From: Gordionus sp. m RMFG-2023
Taxonomy: Eukaryota; Nematomorpha; Gordioida; Chordodea; Parachordodidae
DNA length: 64,000 bases
NCBI RefSeq assembly: GCF_954871325.1
Contig: NC_088775.1
Coordinates: forward strand, 83,739,561-83,803,560
Direction of reading: 5' to 3'
Below, in pieces: positions 1-12,165 of this stretch. The position numbers were made by a program, and so were the translations under genes. The notes beneath the pieces were generated by a model, which did no database searches, had not been told where the DNA came from, and saw nothing but the letters and a program-made list of their open reading frames with translations. Numbering within the stretch: the stretch's first letter is position 1; the number at the start of each line of letters is the position of its first letter.

Positions 1-1600
1 TGATAACCAGTAATCCGCCTTTATCGATTTCAATCAAAAAAAAGGTATGTATATATAGTAAATAATATAAATATTTCAATCATTATCAAAGACTTGTATG
101 AAACCAGTGCCGCATATAAATCCACAGCGGACCTTAAACGCCCATCCTTTGAGGAGGGGGGGGGGGTTAATTAAGGGTTTCTTATAGCTATAAACAAATG
201 TGAGGAAAACTTAAAAAAGACTAAAAATAATAATTCATTATGTAACATGCAAATGGTGATTTGATTTGTTGCAGTATCTTCTACACACTCGAAAAGTATA
301 GATCATGCCAAAATGCAAAAATTGTCTAAATCTAAATTTTTATGAATAAGTCTGGGGTTATGGGTCTTCGAAAAAAAGTCCAATTCGGACGCCATATTTG
401 TTAAACAACTCAAATTAATCTATAAATATTTATGCTAGTCAAAAATTTATAAATATCATTATGCACCACTTGAAATTTATGTTAAATTATTATATGGTTC
501 CATCTCCTTCTATGAAATATATTGAGGAGCCATTTTTTTTTAAAAAACCCATTAAATTTTGGTTAAACCCTTATAATATTCTATTATTATTTCTTTAAAA
601 ATTTGGGGGAAAAAATATTTATTTAAAATAAATGTAAAGCAAGGCCGAATGGCTTATCTTCCAAAATTCATTGCAGCATCATGTGACTAGAATATCTATG
701 TTTAAAAAAAAGTATTTATACAAGTGAGAAAGAAGGGAGATTAATAAAGGATAATTTTTTTATTGATCCTAGCTCAATTTCGATATGAAATGAAATAGTG
801 ACGATCATTGGTCAGTTAAACCGTTCCATGAACCAAATAAAAGGTTCTCAGCAGATGAAAACCGATTACACACTGACAATCAAGAGATGTAATGCAAAAA
901 AAATATCGCTCATAAAAATGAAAAGGCTTACGTTTGGTTCTGGCCCAGTCAAACTTTTTGATTTTGTGGCTAAATAATCTATGGAATCATGCAGCTGTTA
1001 AAATAAAGAGAGGAAATAAAAATGGGGATATATATTTTATTAGATAAATCATGCTGCCTCTTTATTTTCTATCTTTCTATTAGGTTAGTTATCTTATCAA
1101 TTTGGAAAAATTCAAAAACCTTAAATTTAATCATAAAAAAAATGCAATAAACAATAACAAGTAAGAGACAAATAAAAATAAATGGTAGGAAAAAAAAATT
1201 ATAACGTGATCTATAAACTTTTTTTAAAAAAAAGAAAAAAATGTTTCAAATAAATTATAACCTTCCTATCTTGCCCTGAATTAGTTTCTCTAAAATACAA
1301 CCCAATCAATGTCAATTTAATTTTACCCACTGTCAAAAAACGAAAAATTAAGATCTTAGATATACCCGAGTAATAATCACTATTATTCATGTAAAATTTG
1401 ATTGGTTTCAAATTAATAGTATTTTCTTCAATTTTTATTTACCATTTTTATGAGTTTTATTACGATTTTTTTTTGCGTTCGATAATAAACGTGATTATTG
1501 TAACATATTCTATAAAAAAAATTCTAAAAATTACCATGTGCGCAAAAATTTTCGCACCTCATTTTATACAAATTTTTAAAATACTTATATAATTAAATAC
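1..1600. other. AT-rich stretch, one possible exon
   Basis: No gene is clear here. One short exon-like segment lies on the minus strand at 932-994. It has an AG acceptor, 21 open codons reading LHDSIDYLATKSKSLTGPEP, and a good GTAAGC donor. It lies downstream of the PPP1R21-like exons on the same strand and could be a further exon of that gene, but I cannot match it to the family. A G run sits at 156-166. The rest is A/T homopolymers and short chance frames. Confidence 0.3.
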
Positions 1601-1621
1601 TTTTCGGGCGAAAATTAGGAA

Positions 1622-1767
1622 ATACGCAACGTATGTGGCACGTTTAGCGTTAAATTTAGATTCCTCTTTGGTCCGATCGCAGTTGACGTCTTCTTTAGAA
1701 AGCCACTTAGCTATGTCCCGGTTTAATTCTAGGAACTTAATTTGACTGGCATAGGTTTCGATGGGAT
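1622..1767 (-). CDS. Candidate further exon of the PPP1R21-like gene
   Basis: An acceptor (AAAG) at about 1768 opens a minus-strand frame of roughly 48 codons, beginning PIETYASQIKFLELNRDIAK and rich in K, E and R. It has more even codon use than the surrounding AT-rich DNA. It weakly recalls the C-terminal coiled coil of PPP1R21 (human NHYMARIVEL region). It lies about 240 bp downstream of the last confident exon on the same strand. The end of the exon is not defined. It could equally be part of another gene. Confidence 0.28.
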
Positions 1768-2004
1768 CTTTATATTATTTTATTTTTGTTTGAGAAGGGT
1801 TTCCGATAATGAGATTTGTTTTGCTATCTTTATAAGAAAAGCAAGTAGCGAATACTACCCTTTATAATGGTATCCTCAAAATCAAATCCAACTCCCTGAT
1901 ATCATTTAGAGGTTAATTTTTAAGTTTAAATATGTAACCAATGAAATGTGGGATAATAATTATATTTTTTTTAATTTTGGAGACAAATCCTTTATAATTT
2001 ATTT

Positions 2005-3607
2005 TCAATAATCAGATCCACTTAATCCCCCCCCCCTTCTCAAAGAATGTACTAACAAACTTGTGATAAAATTGTCGTTTATAGGCGATTCCCCAAAAAA
2101 TTTCTGAATAAAGATGTTGAGCGCATTCAACAAAATGTCGAAACATCTTTCAGGACCATTTGAAACATTTTTGATTAGTTTATTATCAAACTTAGATGAC
2201 AGCAACATATCTTCTGATAACTTGACAAAGAATAGGGCTATATTCATAATCAGTATATCATTATTGGTGGTGGGGCTAATGACAGTGTTGTTTATTAGAG
2301 ATTTAAGATTATTGTTTTCATCGAATTTGTTTGTATCTGCTTCACTATTTTTTTAAGGTATATAATATTATAAAATAATTTTAAAAAATTTAAATAAATT
2401 AAGAAACCTGACAAGGGAAGAAATAACCGAAAAGGAAGAAGAGAGATTTTGAAGATTTTGGGAATTATTTTGAATGTGCTGAGGCTAGATAAATTAGAAT
2501 TTTATATTTGAAAAAAGAGATTGATTACTTTATCAATTGGATTTAAACTATGCTGTGATAATGTTTCAATGAGGAGCTCATTAATTTTACCAGGGAATAA
2601 AATTATCTATCTATCAATTATACATATTATAATTAAGGTTTTTTTTACCTGAGTCAACTTTTCCAGAGATTTAACACTTAATTCAAGTTCTTTTGGCAAT
2701 AATAAATTTGAGGTAAAATCTATGATGGTAGGAGAGTATTTGTTATTTATATCATTTGATATTTGCAAAAGTTTATAATTTTGAATAAAATTGTAGATTA
2801 AATTTAATGATATAGATTGCATCAGCTTGAAAAAATAGGTAAGTACATATTTGTTATCAATAATTGATTTGTGATTTAGAAAATGATTGGTCATATTATT
2901 TGCTACAGATTTTCCTGCTGTTGTTTTTGAATCAATATTTTCCCCTTAAAAAAGCATAAATTAATATATTGAAAATATAATCTTACTTTTGAGCTTAGTT
3001 AATTCATCATCTAATTTACAAATTTTATCAATATAAATTTCTTCTATAACTTGTATCTTTAAAGAAAATAAAAACTAATCATTTTTAACTGAATTTTACA
3101 TCACTGTTCAGTTTTTGGTTAATTTGAATTTTTTCTTGTAATTCTCTATTAAGTAAATTTAAAAAATCTTCATTTTCTAATTGTTTTTTGGAAATATTGA
3201 TAAAACTCGAAAATTTATCATTCTCTTTTTTAGTTTCATGATTCATACTGTGTGATCTATGATTTTTAAAGGGTGTGTGGCCATTTAGATCATTTTGCAA
3301 TAACTCTACTCTTTTACATAATTGTTTATTATGAAACTTAAGTGCTTCATATTCATATTGATGATGTTTTATATCCTTGTCTTGTAATGCAATTTTTTCC
3401 TTTAAAAATTTATTTCATTTATGATTATAAAAGATTACCTGAAATTCCTGAATTATCCTATTAAAATCTATTATACTTTGCTCTAAACTATCAATTTGTA
3501 CCTTTAACTAATAAAAAAGTAATAAAATTAATGTAAATATTATTTACCTCTCTATTTTCATTTTGTAATAATCTCATATTTTGATCCTTTGCATATGTTT
3601 CATTCAT
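2005..3607 (-). CDS. PPP1R21-like coiled-coil protein, N-terminal exons
   Basis: PPP1R21 is a subunit of the early-endosome FERRY complex, which links mRNA to Rab5. Minus-strand exons join in frame: 3607-3548, 3507-3439, 3399-3100, 3056-2987, 2944-2649, a possible 20-bp micro-exon 2610-2591, and 2344 to a stop at 2005. The ATG at 3607 is preceded directly by an in-frame TAA. The introns are about 40-45 bp except the last two. The segment ending in LKFHNKQLCKRVELLQNDL lines up without gaps over about 35 residues with the remembered human stretch ending LTFRNLQLAKRVELLQDEL, the core of the N-terminal KLRAQ region. The next exons are coiled-coil-like and then helical, as in the family. Human PPP1R21 is about 780 residues; here about 390 codons are visible. 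The apparent C-terminus reads through a G-run, so the true last exons are probably further left. The splice joins in the last two exons are inferred. Confidence 0.72.
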
Positions 3608-4939
3608 TTTTTAACGAATGAGTGTGTTAATTGTCAAAGAAATTGTCTAGGCAACAAAATAAAAGAGAGAAAATGAGATTTTCGAAAGGATTTAGGTTTC
3701 TGGGGAAAATACAAAACTAAACATTTTCTGACAAAGATTTTACAGTTTACACAATTAATATTATTATAAGGTAGGAAGTTTTATGAATTTATTGAAGCTG
3801 ATATATTTTGTTATTTTTGTTATAGTCGAAGGCGAGTATACTGACTTCATAAATAGTGGGGAGGATTAACTAAGGTCGATAGTCCAGTCAATTCGGTGTG
3901 GGTGAGAGGACACGGTTTCGCAGGAATTTTATTCATCGCTTTGGGTTCTAAAATCTACCAAATCAATAAATTTATGCACCCGGTGATAAAGGTACATACT
4001 TCGTCCAAAACATTTTATTTAAATGAAGGTTTTGTTTTTCTAGGTTAACTTAACTTTATTTTGTTTTATCTTATTTATTTAAATTGTGTATAACAAGAAT
4101 AATTCTTAATTTATTCATAATACACTTAATATGCAGCTATATCAAATATTTCAAACCCGAGACGGTGGCATCCATACTATGTTAGAGCAGTTTTCTATCT
4201 GTTATTTAAAATATAGAAAGGATTACTCCGCACATCAAAATAGGTGCGGCTTTTCTTCCAATTTATTGTAGGGAGAGGGCATATTTTTATATTCAATGTC
4301 TGATTCCTGTCATCATTCTTATTTATTCCTAATTGATTTTATATTACGATAAGTATAATTCATCCTCATTACTTCGATATATTATTCCACGCAGAATAAA
4401 AAAACTAAAATGCCCAGAATTTTTAATTGCCCAAAATTAAAAAAAATACTTATAGCTCAGAATTTTTACTGAATTTCAGATATTATAAAATCGAAGATTG
4501 AAGATGATTTTAATAAAATTGATTATTTTATCTGGATAATTAAGTTTTTATTTAAGTATAAAAAATAACTCTGAGCATTCAATATTTTTCCTGAGCGTTA
4601 ATTATTAATTCTGAGTATTAAGAAATTTTTTTGAGCATTCCAGTTTTAATTCTAGAGAACGATTAAATAGATGCCATTATTTTCCATTTCTCGCCTGTGG
4701 CAACAAGATAAAAAATATAATACTGATATATAAATTTTAAAACTTAAAAACGGTAATTTAATTTAATTTATTCTTTTATTTTTTTTAATAATTTGACATG
4801 TACTCATGATAATATAAGAAATAATTTGATTTTAAAATATAATTTATAAAATAATTATTATCAATAATTAAAATTGCATTGGCGGTGGAGAAACCCGTAT
4901 TATCGACAAAGATTTGTATAAGTTACTTCATGCTCGCTT
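3608..4939. other. No gene seen
   Basis: AT-rich DNA with no frame above chance. It lies upstream of the PPP1R21-like start codon and downstream of the last exon of the next minus-strand gene, so it should hold that promoter and the neighbour's 3' end. I can point to no specific motif. Confidence 0.5.
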
Positions 4940-5917
4940 TTAGGAGGGGAACAATTTTTCAATCGTCGATAAAGGGTTCATTCGTACATTTAAACGATTA
5001 ATGAAGTCTTCGATGAGATTTATTTTATTAAATTTTTCGCAGAGTGAAGATGAGGCTTCTAAATTCAAGTCTTGATGATTAAAAGTAGTATTTGTCTTGG
5101 TAGAGTTTGAAGAATCCAAGATATCATTGTAAGAATTTTCGATTGTCTGAGAATCTTCCAAGTTCTGAAAATTACCGGGCATCAGGATAAGCAAGAATAC
5201 TAAATCGCTTTCGATATTTGTTACTATGTAGGTGACATCTAGACCCTTTAAAATCGTTTTTTTTAAATAGAACAAATTAAAAAATTTTTAGACGAAATGA
5301 AGTGAATACTAAAATGTAAGTATAATTAATAAATTTAAGATAAATCAAAATGATAATGTTAAAAACTTTGTCGTAGAAGTAATGGGTCTTGAACGGTTTT
5401 GATCGCGACAATTCTCCAATTATGTCGTTCCTAGATGTCTCAAGTAAGTCCGAACATAATTTTAAATTATTTCCTACTTCGAACGCTTTATCATCGGTTG
5501 TTATAAAAGAGTAATCATTTTTCAGTAATTCCTCGTTAGCTTCATTAACTTGGCATGGCTTGATATTTTCTTCAAAATAAGGCGTCTGGTCAAATTGGGG
5601 ATTTGCGGAGGTTAGATATATTGCTTCCTTTTCATCGAGATCATTTGAATCAGCGAAATTTGTGCTTCCTTCCGGTATTAATCTATCGTCCAAGACATCT
5701 CTTTCCGTTATTTTAGGAATCAAACTAGAAGATGTGGTAGGAGTAAAGTAAGTGAAAAGATTGAAAAGATTAGGTCTTTTATTGTCTGTCGTAGCTGATA
5801 GGTTACCGCTTAAGTTGTGAAAAGAATCGATTTTGGTATTTTTGCTGCGAACGCTGAGGTTATAAGGGCCCTTGAAATGATGAGTGAAGTGAATGGTTTC
5901 AGGTCGGGTTAAGGAAT
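4940..5917 (-). CDS. 3' exons of an unassigned gene (weak KICS2 resemblance)
   Basis: Two long open minus-strand segments lie here. The first runs from about 5917 (or an acceptor before 5870) to about 5300 and is acidic and Ser/Thr/Asn-rich (TSSSLIPKITERDVLDDRLI), ending near the motif HYFYDKV. The second is most simply read from an acceptor before GLDVTYIVTNIESDL to a stop at 4940 and ends DFINRLNVRMNPLSTIEKLF. The FYDKV motif and the FINxLxxxxNPxxxxxxLxP ending recall the C-terminus of KICS2 (C12orf66), the KICSTOR subunit that holds GATOR1 on lysosomes. The connection between the two segments is not settled, because the frame changes and several splice choices exist. The low-complexity acidic region would be an insertion relative to human KICS2. 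The coding nature is convincing; the family name is not. Confidence 0.4.
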
Positions 5918-6577
5918 GACTTTAAAGGAAAAATATTTATAAAAAAAAATTGATTATATACATAAAATCAAAAAGGGCATTCTGGTATTAAACTCTTAGA
6001 AGTTCAAAAAAGGTTAAATTTTAAATACTGTGAATAGGAGTACGGCTTGATATGTTCATGCTCAGTTGGAATATTTAACGAGAGACTATTACAGGTCGAA
6101 ATAGTATCGGATCTTTTATTATGCTTGTTTGCACATATATAGTCAACTAAATTAGCATAAAATTGATAAAAATTTGTTTAATTTTTTTGTAATATGCTTA
6201 TATTTTATTAATTAATCCACATATAAAAATTTATGTTTCTTTCTTTCTTTGTAAAATATGTTAAATGAAAACAATGATGACTATGAATCATAGGCCTAGA
6301 CGTGAAAAGAGGGGGGGGGGATAAGGAGAACCTCCTCCCTTCAGAAATATGTCATATATTGTGAATATTATTTTAAGCTAATAAAAATATCCTCCTTAGC
6401 CCCTACCCCCCCCCCCCCCCCAAAAAAAAATGTATGCCTATATCTTAAACAATCATTTTAAAAAAAGAATGTAAGTTAATAATTATTTAAAATAAAACTA
6501 ATGACTGTAATTCATTTTTTTAGAAAAAAACATCCTTTATCCTTTATTAAAAACCGTGTCACAGAAAAATTGTCAAG

Positions 6578-6676
6578 TGAAAAGGTACAACAAGCCATGA
6601 GGTGGAATCGAACCCGCAACGAAATATCATATTTAATCATTTGTGGTATCTGCTTAACCACTATGCCATTACGGTT
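6578..6676 (-). repeat. tRNA-like sequence, probably a tRNA-derived SINE head
   Basis: On the minus strand, AATGGCATAGTGGTTAAGCA resembles a pol III A box. About 30 bases further, GCGGGTTCGATTCCACC matches a B box (GGTTCGANTCC). Order and spacing fit a tRNA or tRNA-derived SINE. The T stem pairs poorly and I could not draw a convincing anticodon arm, so a working tRNA is unlikely. Confidence 0.42.
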
Positions 6677-6769
6677 TCTTATTAATTATGTATTTTTTTA
6701 TCTATTTATTTTCCATTCTATAAATATTTTAAAAGTTGAATAATAATTAATATTTTGCATCATGAAATA

Positions 6770-7340
6770 TACCTTTTTTGATTTAGAAATATCATAAAAA
6801 TTTACTTTAAAAATATAATTTATTAAGATTTTTGGTTTTATAGGTGAAATATCATAGGTAATATTTGGTTTGACCACTATGGTACTCATTTTTAACACAA
6901 ATGATTTGGAATTAATAACTTATAACATTTTGATTTAGAAATATCACAAAAATTTGCTTTTATAAAATTTTTTACACAAATGTTTTGAATATAGGTAACT
7001 CATAAAAATAATTTGAAAATATCACAAAAGTTTACTTCTAAAAGATTTTTTACAAAAAGATTTGGTTTTACAGGTGAAACATGGGTGATATTGATCATAA
7101 ATCCTGTTTGACTAAATATAAGATTGACTTATTTTTTACACAAATGATTTGGAATTAGTAACTTATAAAAATGATTTAAAAATATCATAAAAAATTTTCT
7201 TTTAAAGATAACAAAAAGATTATGGCTTTATAGGTGAAACATGGGTGATATTTGATCATAAATTCTGTTTGAACACATAAAGGATAAACTTATAAAAATT
7301 TTAGAAATATCACAAATATTTACTTAAAATTTTTTTTTTT
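6770..7340. repeat. Degenerate tandem AT-rich repeats
   Basis: Phrases such as GATTTAGAAATATCACAAAA, TACAGGTGAAACATGGGTGA and ACACAAATGATTTGGAATTA recur several times in the same order, roughly every 80-230 bases. This is a decayed tandem or satellite-like array. No coding frame runs through it. Confidence 0.55.
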
Positions 7341-7655
7341 ACAATTGTTTTTTTTTCTCAAAATATGGATAAAAACTTACAAATTAAGATCTTTTTAAAT
7401 GTATGATTGAAATAAAATAAAAAATGATAGCGTAAGTTTCTGGTTAAGCTATTTTTAATTATTTTATATTTTAAATAATTTATAAAAATAGGGAGAAAAA
7501 AAATCGTGAGAGAGTGTAAATCAATAGATGGTGTGTTTTGGCGTAAACTAAAGTAAAAAGTGAGAGATTACGCAAAAGCGGGATATCTGGCAGCCCTGAT
7601 TGAGCATCTCATAGAGTATATACTAAACCTAGTTTCTCTAAATTACAAGACTGAC

Positions 7656-8538
7656 TTAGGGGGTCACTTTAGATTCAAAATTAGCTGGGTTCATCGGTAA
7701 TCGGCAATTTTGTAGATTTGAAAACCTAGTTTTTTGGAATAAGTCTCTGCCTACGATGGGGAGATGATAAGAGTTAGTAATAAATTCAAAAACCACACTA
7801 TTTAGTTAAAATGTTTTGACGGTGTCCATGTTATTAGAATTTACCTTTTGAACAATAGTCGTCGAAAAGCTTATCCGCGGAGTATAAGTTGTCTACTAGC
7901 ATCACGAAACCTGGCATATATTTTTTCAAGGATTGATGATCGTTGATCTCGGGCATAGTCTAAAATAAATTTATTTTTCTTAAATTAACCAAAAATTTAT
8001 CTAGAAAAATACATCATAAAACTTTCTTTTTAATAAATTTTTTAATTAATAGAAGTGAAAAGGAACAAAAAAATAGACTACAATATTAACCATTTTTTAA
8101 AGAAAAAATTAAATTCTAAAACACAATAAAAACAATTTTTTTTTGAACAATTAAATTCAAAACCAAAAAAAAACAATCTCAGGAGGTTTAGCAAATATTA
8201 TCTAAAATTACTTACTTTTTTTTAGCTAACATTATCTAAAATTACATTTGGAATATAAAAAAAATTCAAAATTTTGAAGGGGCTCGAGCTCTTGCACCCC
8301 CCCCCCTTAGGAACGCTACTGAAACTAATCTTATTTTATTTTCTCAGTTCTACTAGTTACTATGTTCTAACCTGTGGAAACGAGGCTAAAATTTTGTAAG
8401 AACTTTCTATACCATTCGACCCAAAATCTTCGAGGCTGGAGGAATAAGGATTTGTTAAAAATGAACGCACCTTTTCGTAAATTTTAGCTTGATTAAGTCG
8501 TAGTTCAGTTTTGTCAACGTTTGAATAGGCCATTTGAC
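7656..8538 (-). CDS. Three linked exons of an unassigned gene
   Basis: Three minus-strand exons have matching splice phases. The first is 8538-8372 (GQMAYSNVDKTELRLNQAKI...), with an acceptor ending TTTTAG and a donor GTTAGA. The second is 7959-7845 (TMPEINDHQSLKKYMPGFVM...), with donor GTAAAT. The third begins at 7750 after an acceptor CGTAG and reads GRDLFQKTRFSNLQNCRLPM to a stop at 7656, or to a weaker donor at 7668. The composition is clearly more coding-like than the flanks, with GC-richer third positions and mixed residues. It lies on the same strand between the exons at 19.4-22.7 kb and 4.9-5.9 kb, so it may be the middle of one large gene whose intron holds the LTR element. I do not recognise the protein. 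An internal ATG in the first exon could instead start a separate gene. Confidence 0.5.
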
Positions 8539-9934
8539 CTAAAATATTAAACAAACAATAAGTATAAATTTGTTTAAAATTGTTGAGATGGCTTAAATGT
8601 TAATTTTATTAATTTAAAAACAAATGATTTTATAGTATAAATTTATCATACTTTTCTAACAAAAATAAATAAATATTATTTTTTATATAAATATCTCAAC
8701 TAACGTTTAAAATATCCCTTCTTCATTGATCAGAAAAATTCGTTACTCTAAGAAAATAGTACTGAATGTTTAGAGTTATTCCTTACAATTGCCAATAAAA
8801 GAATTGCTCATATACAAAACTGAAACGCTCAAATTAAAGAATGAATCGCTCAAAATTAGTCACTTAATTGATATGAAATATGTTTTTTTCTTAGTTATAT
8901 TGATTTAAAGTATATATGATAAATATTTGCCCTTTCCGGTCATCCTCAAACAAAAATTACAGGCAACAGGGGCCAATTTTTTTAAAAAAAAATGGTTTTA
9001 TGAAATTTGGATAAAATAAAACATTTGAAATAATGTAACTCCTCGAAAAGCATTTTTTGAATTATTATATGATTCTTTTATTTTTAAAAAATCATCTTCA
9101 ATTTTAAGTAAAATATCTGTGAAATTCGGTAAAAAAAATCCTATTTAAACAACCTCAGTTCTGACCAATTATGTTGGATGGGGGGGGGGGGGGGGTGTTA
9201 AGCGTTTCGTTTTGGTATTTAAACAAAATAATATAATATTTATTTTCAAGCCCAAACTTACCCCCGATTTTCATCAGGGATCTAGTTCATGAAACAATAT
9301 ACATTTAACGTAATGTTTAGTTAGATGATATTGAGGTATGCCTAGATCGCGACTTTCAGAAAATTAAAATGGTGAATCAATATTGGTGGGAAATATAGAA
9401 AATAATAAATGCGAGCGCATTTAAATACATACTTATCAAACTTTTATACCTTTCTAATTTGAACATAACCCTTATATAGTGACTGTTTGCATTTTACAAA
9501 TGTCGGATAAGAGGGAAATTTTTTACCAGCCCTCCTCCCCTTCCAAAAAAAAAATTTTTTTAGACCCCCTAATTTAAAAAAAATATTTAGTTATTAAATT
9601 ATAATTCCTAAATTAAATCTAAATGAAAATACAACAAAATTTTTAGAAAAATATTATTTATTTTATCTTATATAAATTAAAAAAAACTAGTTAAAACAAC
9701 ATGGGCATAATAATTCATTATATTTTTTGTTGGGAAATCCAAGAAAATTTAAAGAAATAATTATACAATGTCTTTCTGCTGAAAGCATAACTATTTGTAC
9801 TTTAATGAATTAAATATTAATTCTCATAAAATAAGCTAGGCATATGATGCTGTAAACGTAATGTCTGGCCAAAATTGAGGAGTAGAAACCTTGTTTCAAA
9901 AAGATATTAATAAAAAAGTGCCTTGTATACATTG
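8539..9934. other. No gene seen
   Basis: AT-rich DNA with a long G run at about 9181-9196. I see no convincing exon or repeat boundary. If the flanking minus-strand exons belong to one gene, this is part of a large intron. Confidence 0.45.
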
Positions 9935-10082
9935 CTACAAGTAGAGATGCAACCATTTGAGCTGACCTTTAAAAACGGCTAATATTTTAGCCAGAAAATT
10001 ATTGTCTAAACCTCGAGATTTCGATGTGCCATCTATGAGCAAAATCTTTAGGCTTGCGTAATATTTTTCTGGATAAAATACT
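9935..10082. mobile_element. MITE family A, left part, split by the LTR element
   Basis: This stretch carries the family A core: CTAATATTTTAGCCAGAAAA, CCTCGAGATTT, CTTTAGGCTTGCGTAATATT and TCTGGATAAAATA. The family sequence stops at 10082, where retroelement DNA begins. It resumes at 17912-17930 with AATCGGCTCAAAATGGAGC, the family's terminal motif. The 7.8-kb retroelement composite therefore lies inside this MITE copy. Confidence 0.65.
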
Positions 10083-10905
10083 GTGTTCCCGGCCATCTCG
10101 GGAGACTCGCGTACCCTTGGAAGTAATATCTGAAAACCCAAGAGTGGGAATCTATGAAGGACGAAAGCGCGTGCATCACGATTTAGAAGGGGGACAACCA
10201 ACAGACTCAGTTCCCTCAGGGTCGGATAGGGATAGGGAGAGACATTCTATCAATATTCGTCATTTTGATGCTCGTGGTCAACTCTGGAATGGATCCCGAG
10301 GTATAAGTGGAGAGGATATTTTGCAAAGAGTGGTGACCAATACGCTAACAGCTGGTGTTCCGCAGACGGCAGGCGCTGAAGATTTCTGGGTTAACCTAAT
10401 GTCGATTTAAGAAAATCATGTGTAAAAATATTCTTGAAATGATGTTGTAAGTTTTTTTTTAGATATTTTTTTTTTGTTTTATATCGGACGATATGCCACG
10501 ATCCCATAAAGGGGTGGCATGTCGTATTTGTAAATACGTGAATGTTTTATATTTTTTTTTAACGCGAAATGCCAATCAACCAATTAAAATAAGGTTGATT
10601 GGATAGAAAGATTAGATGTAATATATTATATGTAAAATTTTTTATTATTTTTTTTTTATGAAATTAATTTCTTTTTATATGAAAATGACGGATTTATTGG
10701 ATTTTGATTTAATTTAATTATTAATAAAGAGATGCTCCCATTTTCAACGGACCATGGCGTCAGTTTTCCAAGGATTGGAAGGAGTATTTTATTATATGGA
10801 TGATGTGTTAATTACTGGAGTGACGCCGGAGCAGCATAATCAACGTTTGGAGGAAGTGTTTAGGAGAATTCGTGATAAAGGCTTGAGAGCTAGTAAGGAG
10901 AAAAG
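10083..10905 (+). mobile_element. Inverted copy of two parts of the Ty3/gypsy element
   Basis: 10083-10736 is a near-identical inverted copy of about 11041-11701. That region covers the element's 3' zinc-knuckle frame, its polypurine region and part of its LTR. 10735-10905 is an inverted copy of a reverse-transcriptase segment around 15010-15190, including the YMDD box. It abuts the LTR that starts near 10906. Read with its right-hand counterpart, it forms a large inverted repeat. It looks like a rearranged product of the same insertion rather than an independent copy. High similarity suggests a recent origin. Confidence 0.75.
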
Positions 10906-11268
10906 ACTAAAAAAAATTAAAACTTTATTCGATATCTAAACTTACACACTAAAAAAAATCCTAAACACAAACTAAGAGAAAAACAGAAACAACTCAAACA
11001 AACTCTCGAAACTACAAAAATCACAAAGCAGACAAAAATATAACTCACAAATGATCTCTTTATTAATAATTAAATTAAATCAAAATAAAATAAATCCGTC
11101 ATTTTCATATAAAAAGAAATTAATTTCATAAAAAAAAAATAATAAAAAATTTTACATATAATATATTACATCTAATCTTTCTATCCAATCAACCTTATTT
11201 TAATTGGTTGATTGGCATTTCGCGTTAAAAAAAAAATATAAAACATTCACGTATTTACAAATACGACA
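10906..11268 (-). repeat. 3' LTR of the Ty3/gypsy element
   Basis: It matches 17569-17911 almost base for base over most of its length. On the minus strand it begins TGTCGTATTTGTAAATACGT, directly after a purine-rich tract (AAAGGGGTGGCA), as expected for a 3' LTR. It contains AATAAAG near its other end. Confidence 0.75.
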
Positions 11269-11377
11269 TGCCACCCCTTTATGGGATCGTGGCATATCGT
11301 CCGATATAAAACAAAAAAAAAATATCTAAAAAAAAACTTACAACATCATTTCAAGAATATTTTTACACATGATTTTC

Positions 11378-11884
11378 TTAAATCGACATTAGGTTAACCC
11401 AGAAATCTTCAGCGCCTGCCGTCTGCGGAACACCAGCTGTTAGCGTATTGGTCACCACTCTTTGCAAAATATCCTCTCCACTTATACCTCGGGATCCATT
11501 CCAGAGTTGACCACGAGCATCAAAATGACGAATATTGATAGAATGTCTCTCCCTATCCCTATCCGACCCTGAGGGAACTGAGTCTGTTGGTTGTCCCCCT
11601 TCTAAATCGTGATGCACGCGCTTTCGTCCTTCATAGATTCCCACTCTTGGGTTTTCAGATATTACTTCCAAGGGTACGCGAGTCTCCCGAGATGGCCGGG
11701 AACACTGATGCCGCAAGTGTCCCACCTCCTGACAATTGAAACACTTTTTCCGTCTACTCCCATACGTCGGTGGTTGATTCTCCTTCCGGCGTCCTTCTCC
11801 CAGGGTCATATTATCGTGCTTTTTGATTAATGTGACCTGGAGATAAAAATCTCCAAGGTCTACTAGACGTGAGATTGTTTCCAT
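11378..11884 (-). mobile_element. Zinc-knuckle frame 3' of integrase
   Basis: A frame of about 168 codons lies between integrase and the 3' LTR. It has one CCHC zinc knuckle (CFNCQEVGHLRHQC) followed by an Arg/Ser/Asp-rich tail. Position after pol is unusual: Ty3/gypsy elements normally keep zinc knuckles in gag, and the third frame, when present, is usually env-like. It may be a relocated gag-like fragment or an extra nucleic-acid-binding frame. Confidence 0.6.
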
Positions 11885-11914
11885 TTCTCGAAGGTGATAA
11901 AATATTTGTGTATA

Positions 11915-12165
11915 ACTGGTTCAAGGCTATACGTGGACCTTTTCTTTATTTTGATTTTCAGAAATTAGTAGTAATGACTTAAAAAAAAACTTTATAACAA
12001 CAAAACTTCAATTTAATAAAAAAAAATATATAATTTACCGGTTCAAGAATATGCGTTGACCTTTTCTTTATTTTAGTTTACAGAAAATGGTAGTAATGAT
12101 TTCTTGTTAAAAAAAAAATTGACTTTATAACAACAAAAATTTCAATTTAATAAAAGAAGTATAAT
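11915..12165. repeat. Tandem duplication inside the element
   Basis: Two adjacent units of about 120 bp each begin with a GGTTCAAG...GACCTTTTCTTTATTTT phrase and continue through an ACTTTATAACAACAAAA phrase. They lie in the noncoding part of the retroelement. Confidence 0.6.

Noticed and set aside
8255-8320. Transposon end with a C run near CAGTAGCGTTCCTAAGG
   Set aside because: It resembles hAT-type termini, but no partner end or target duplication could be found.
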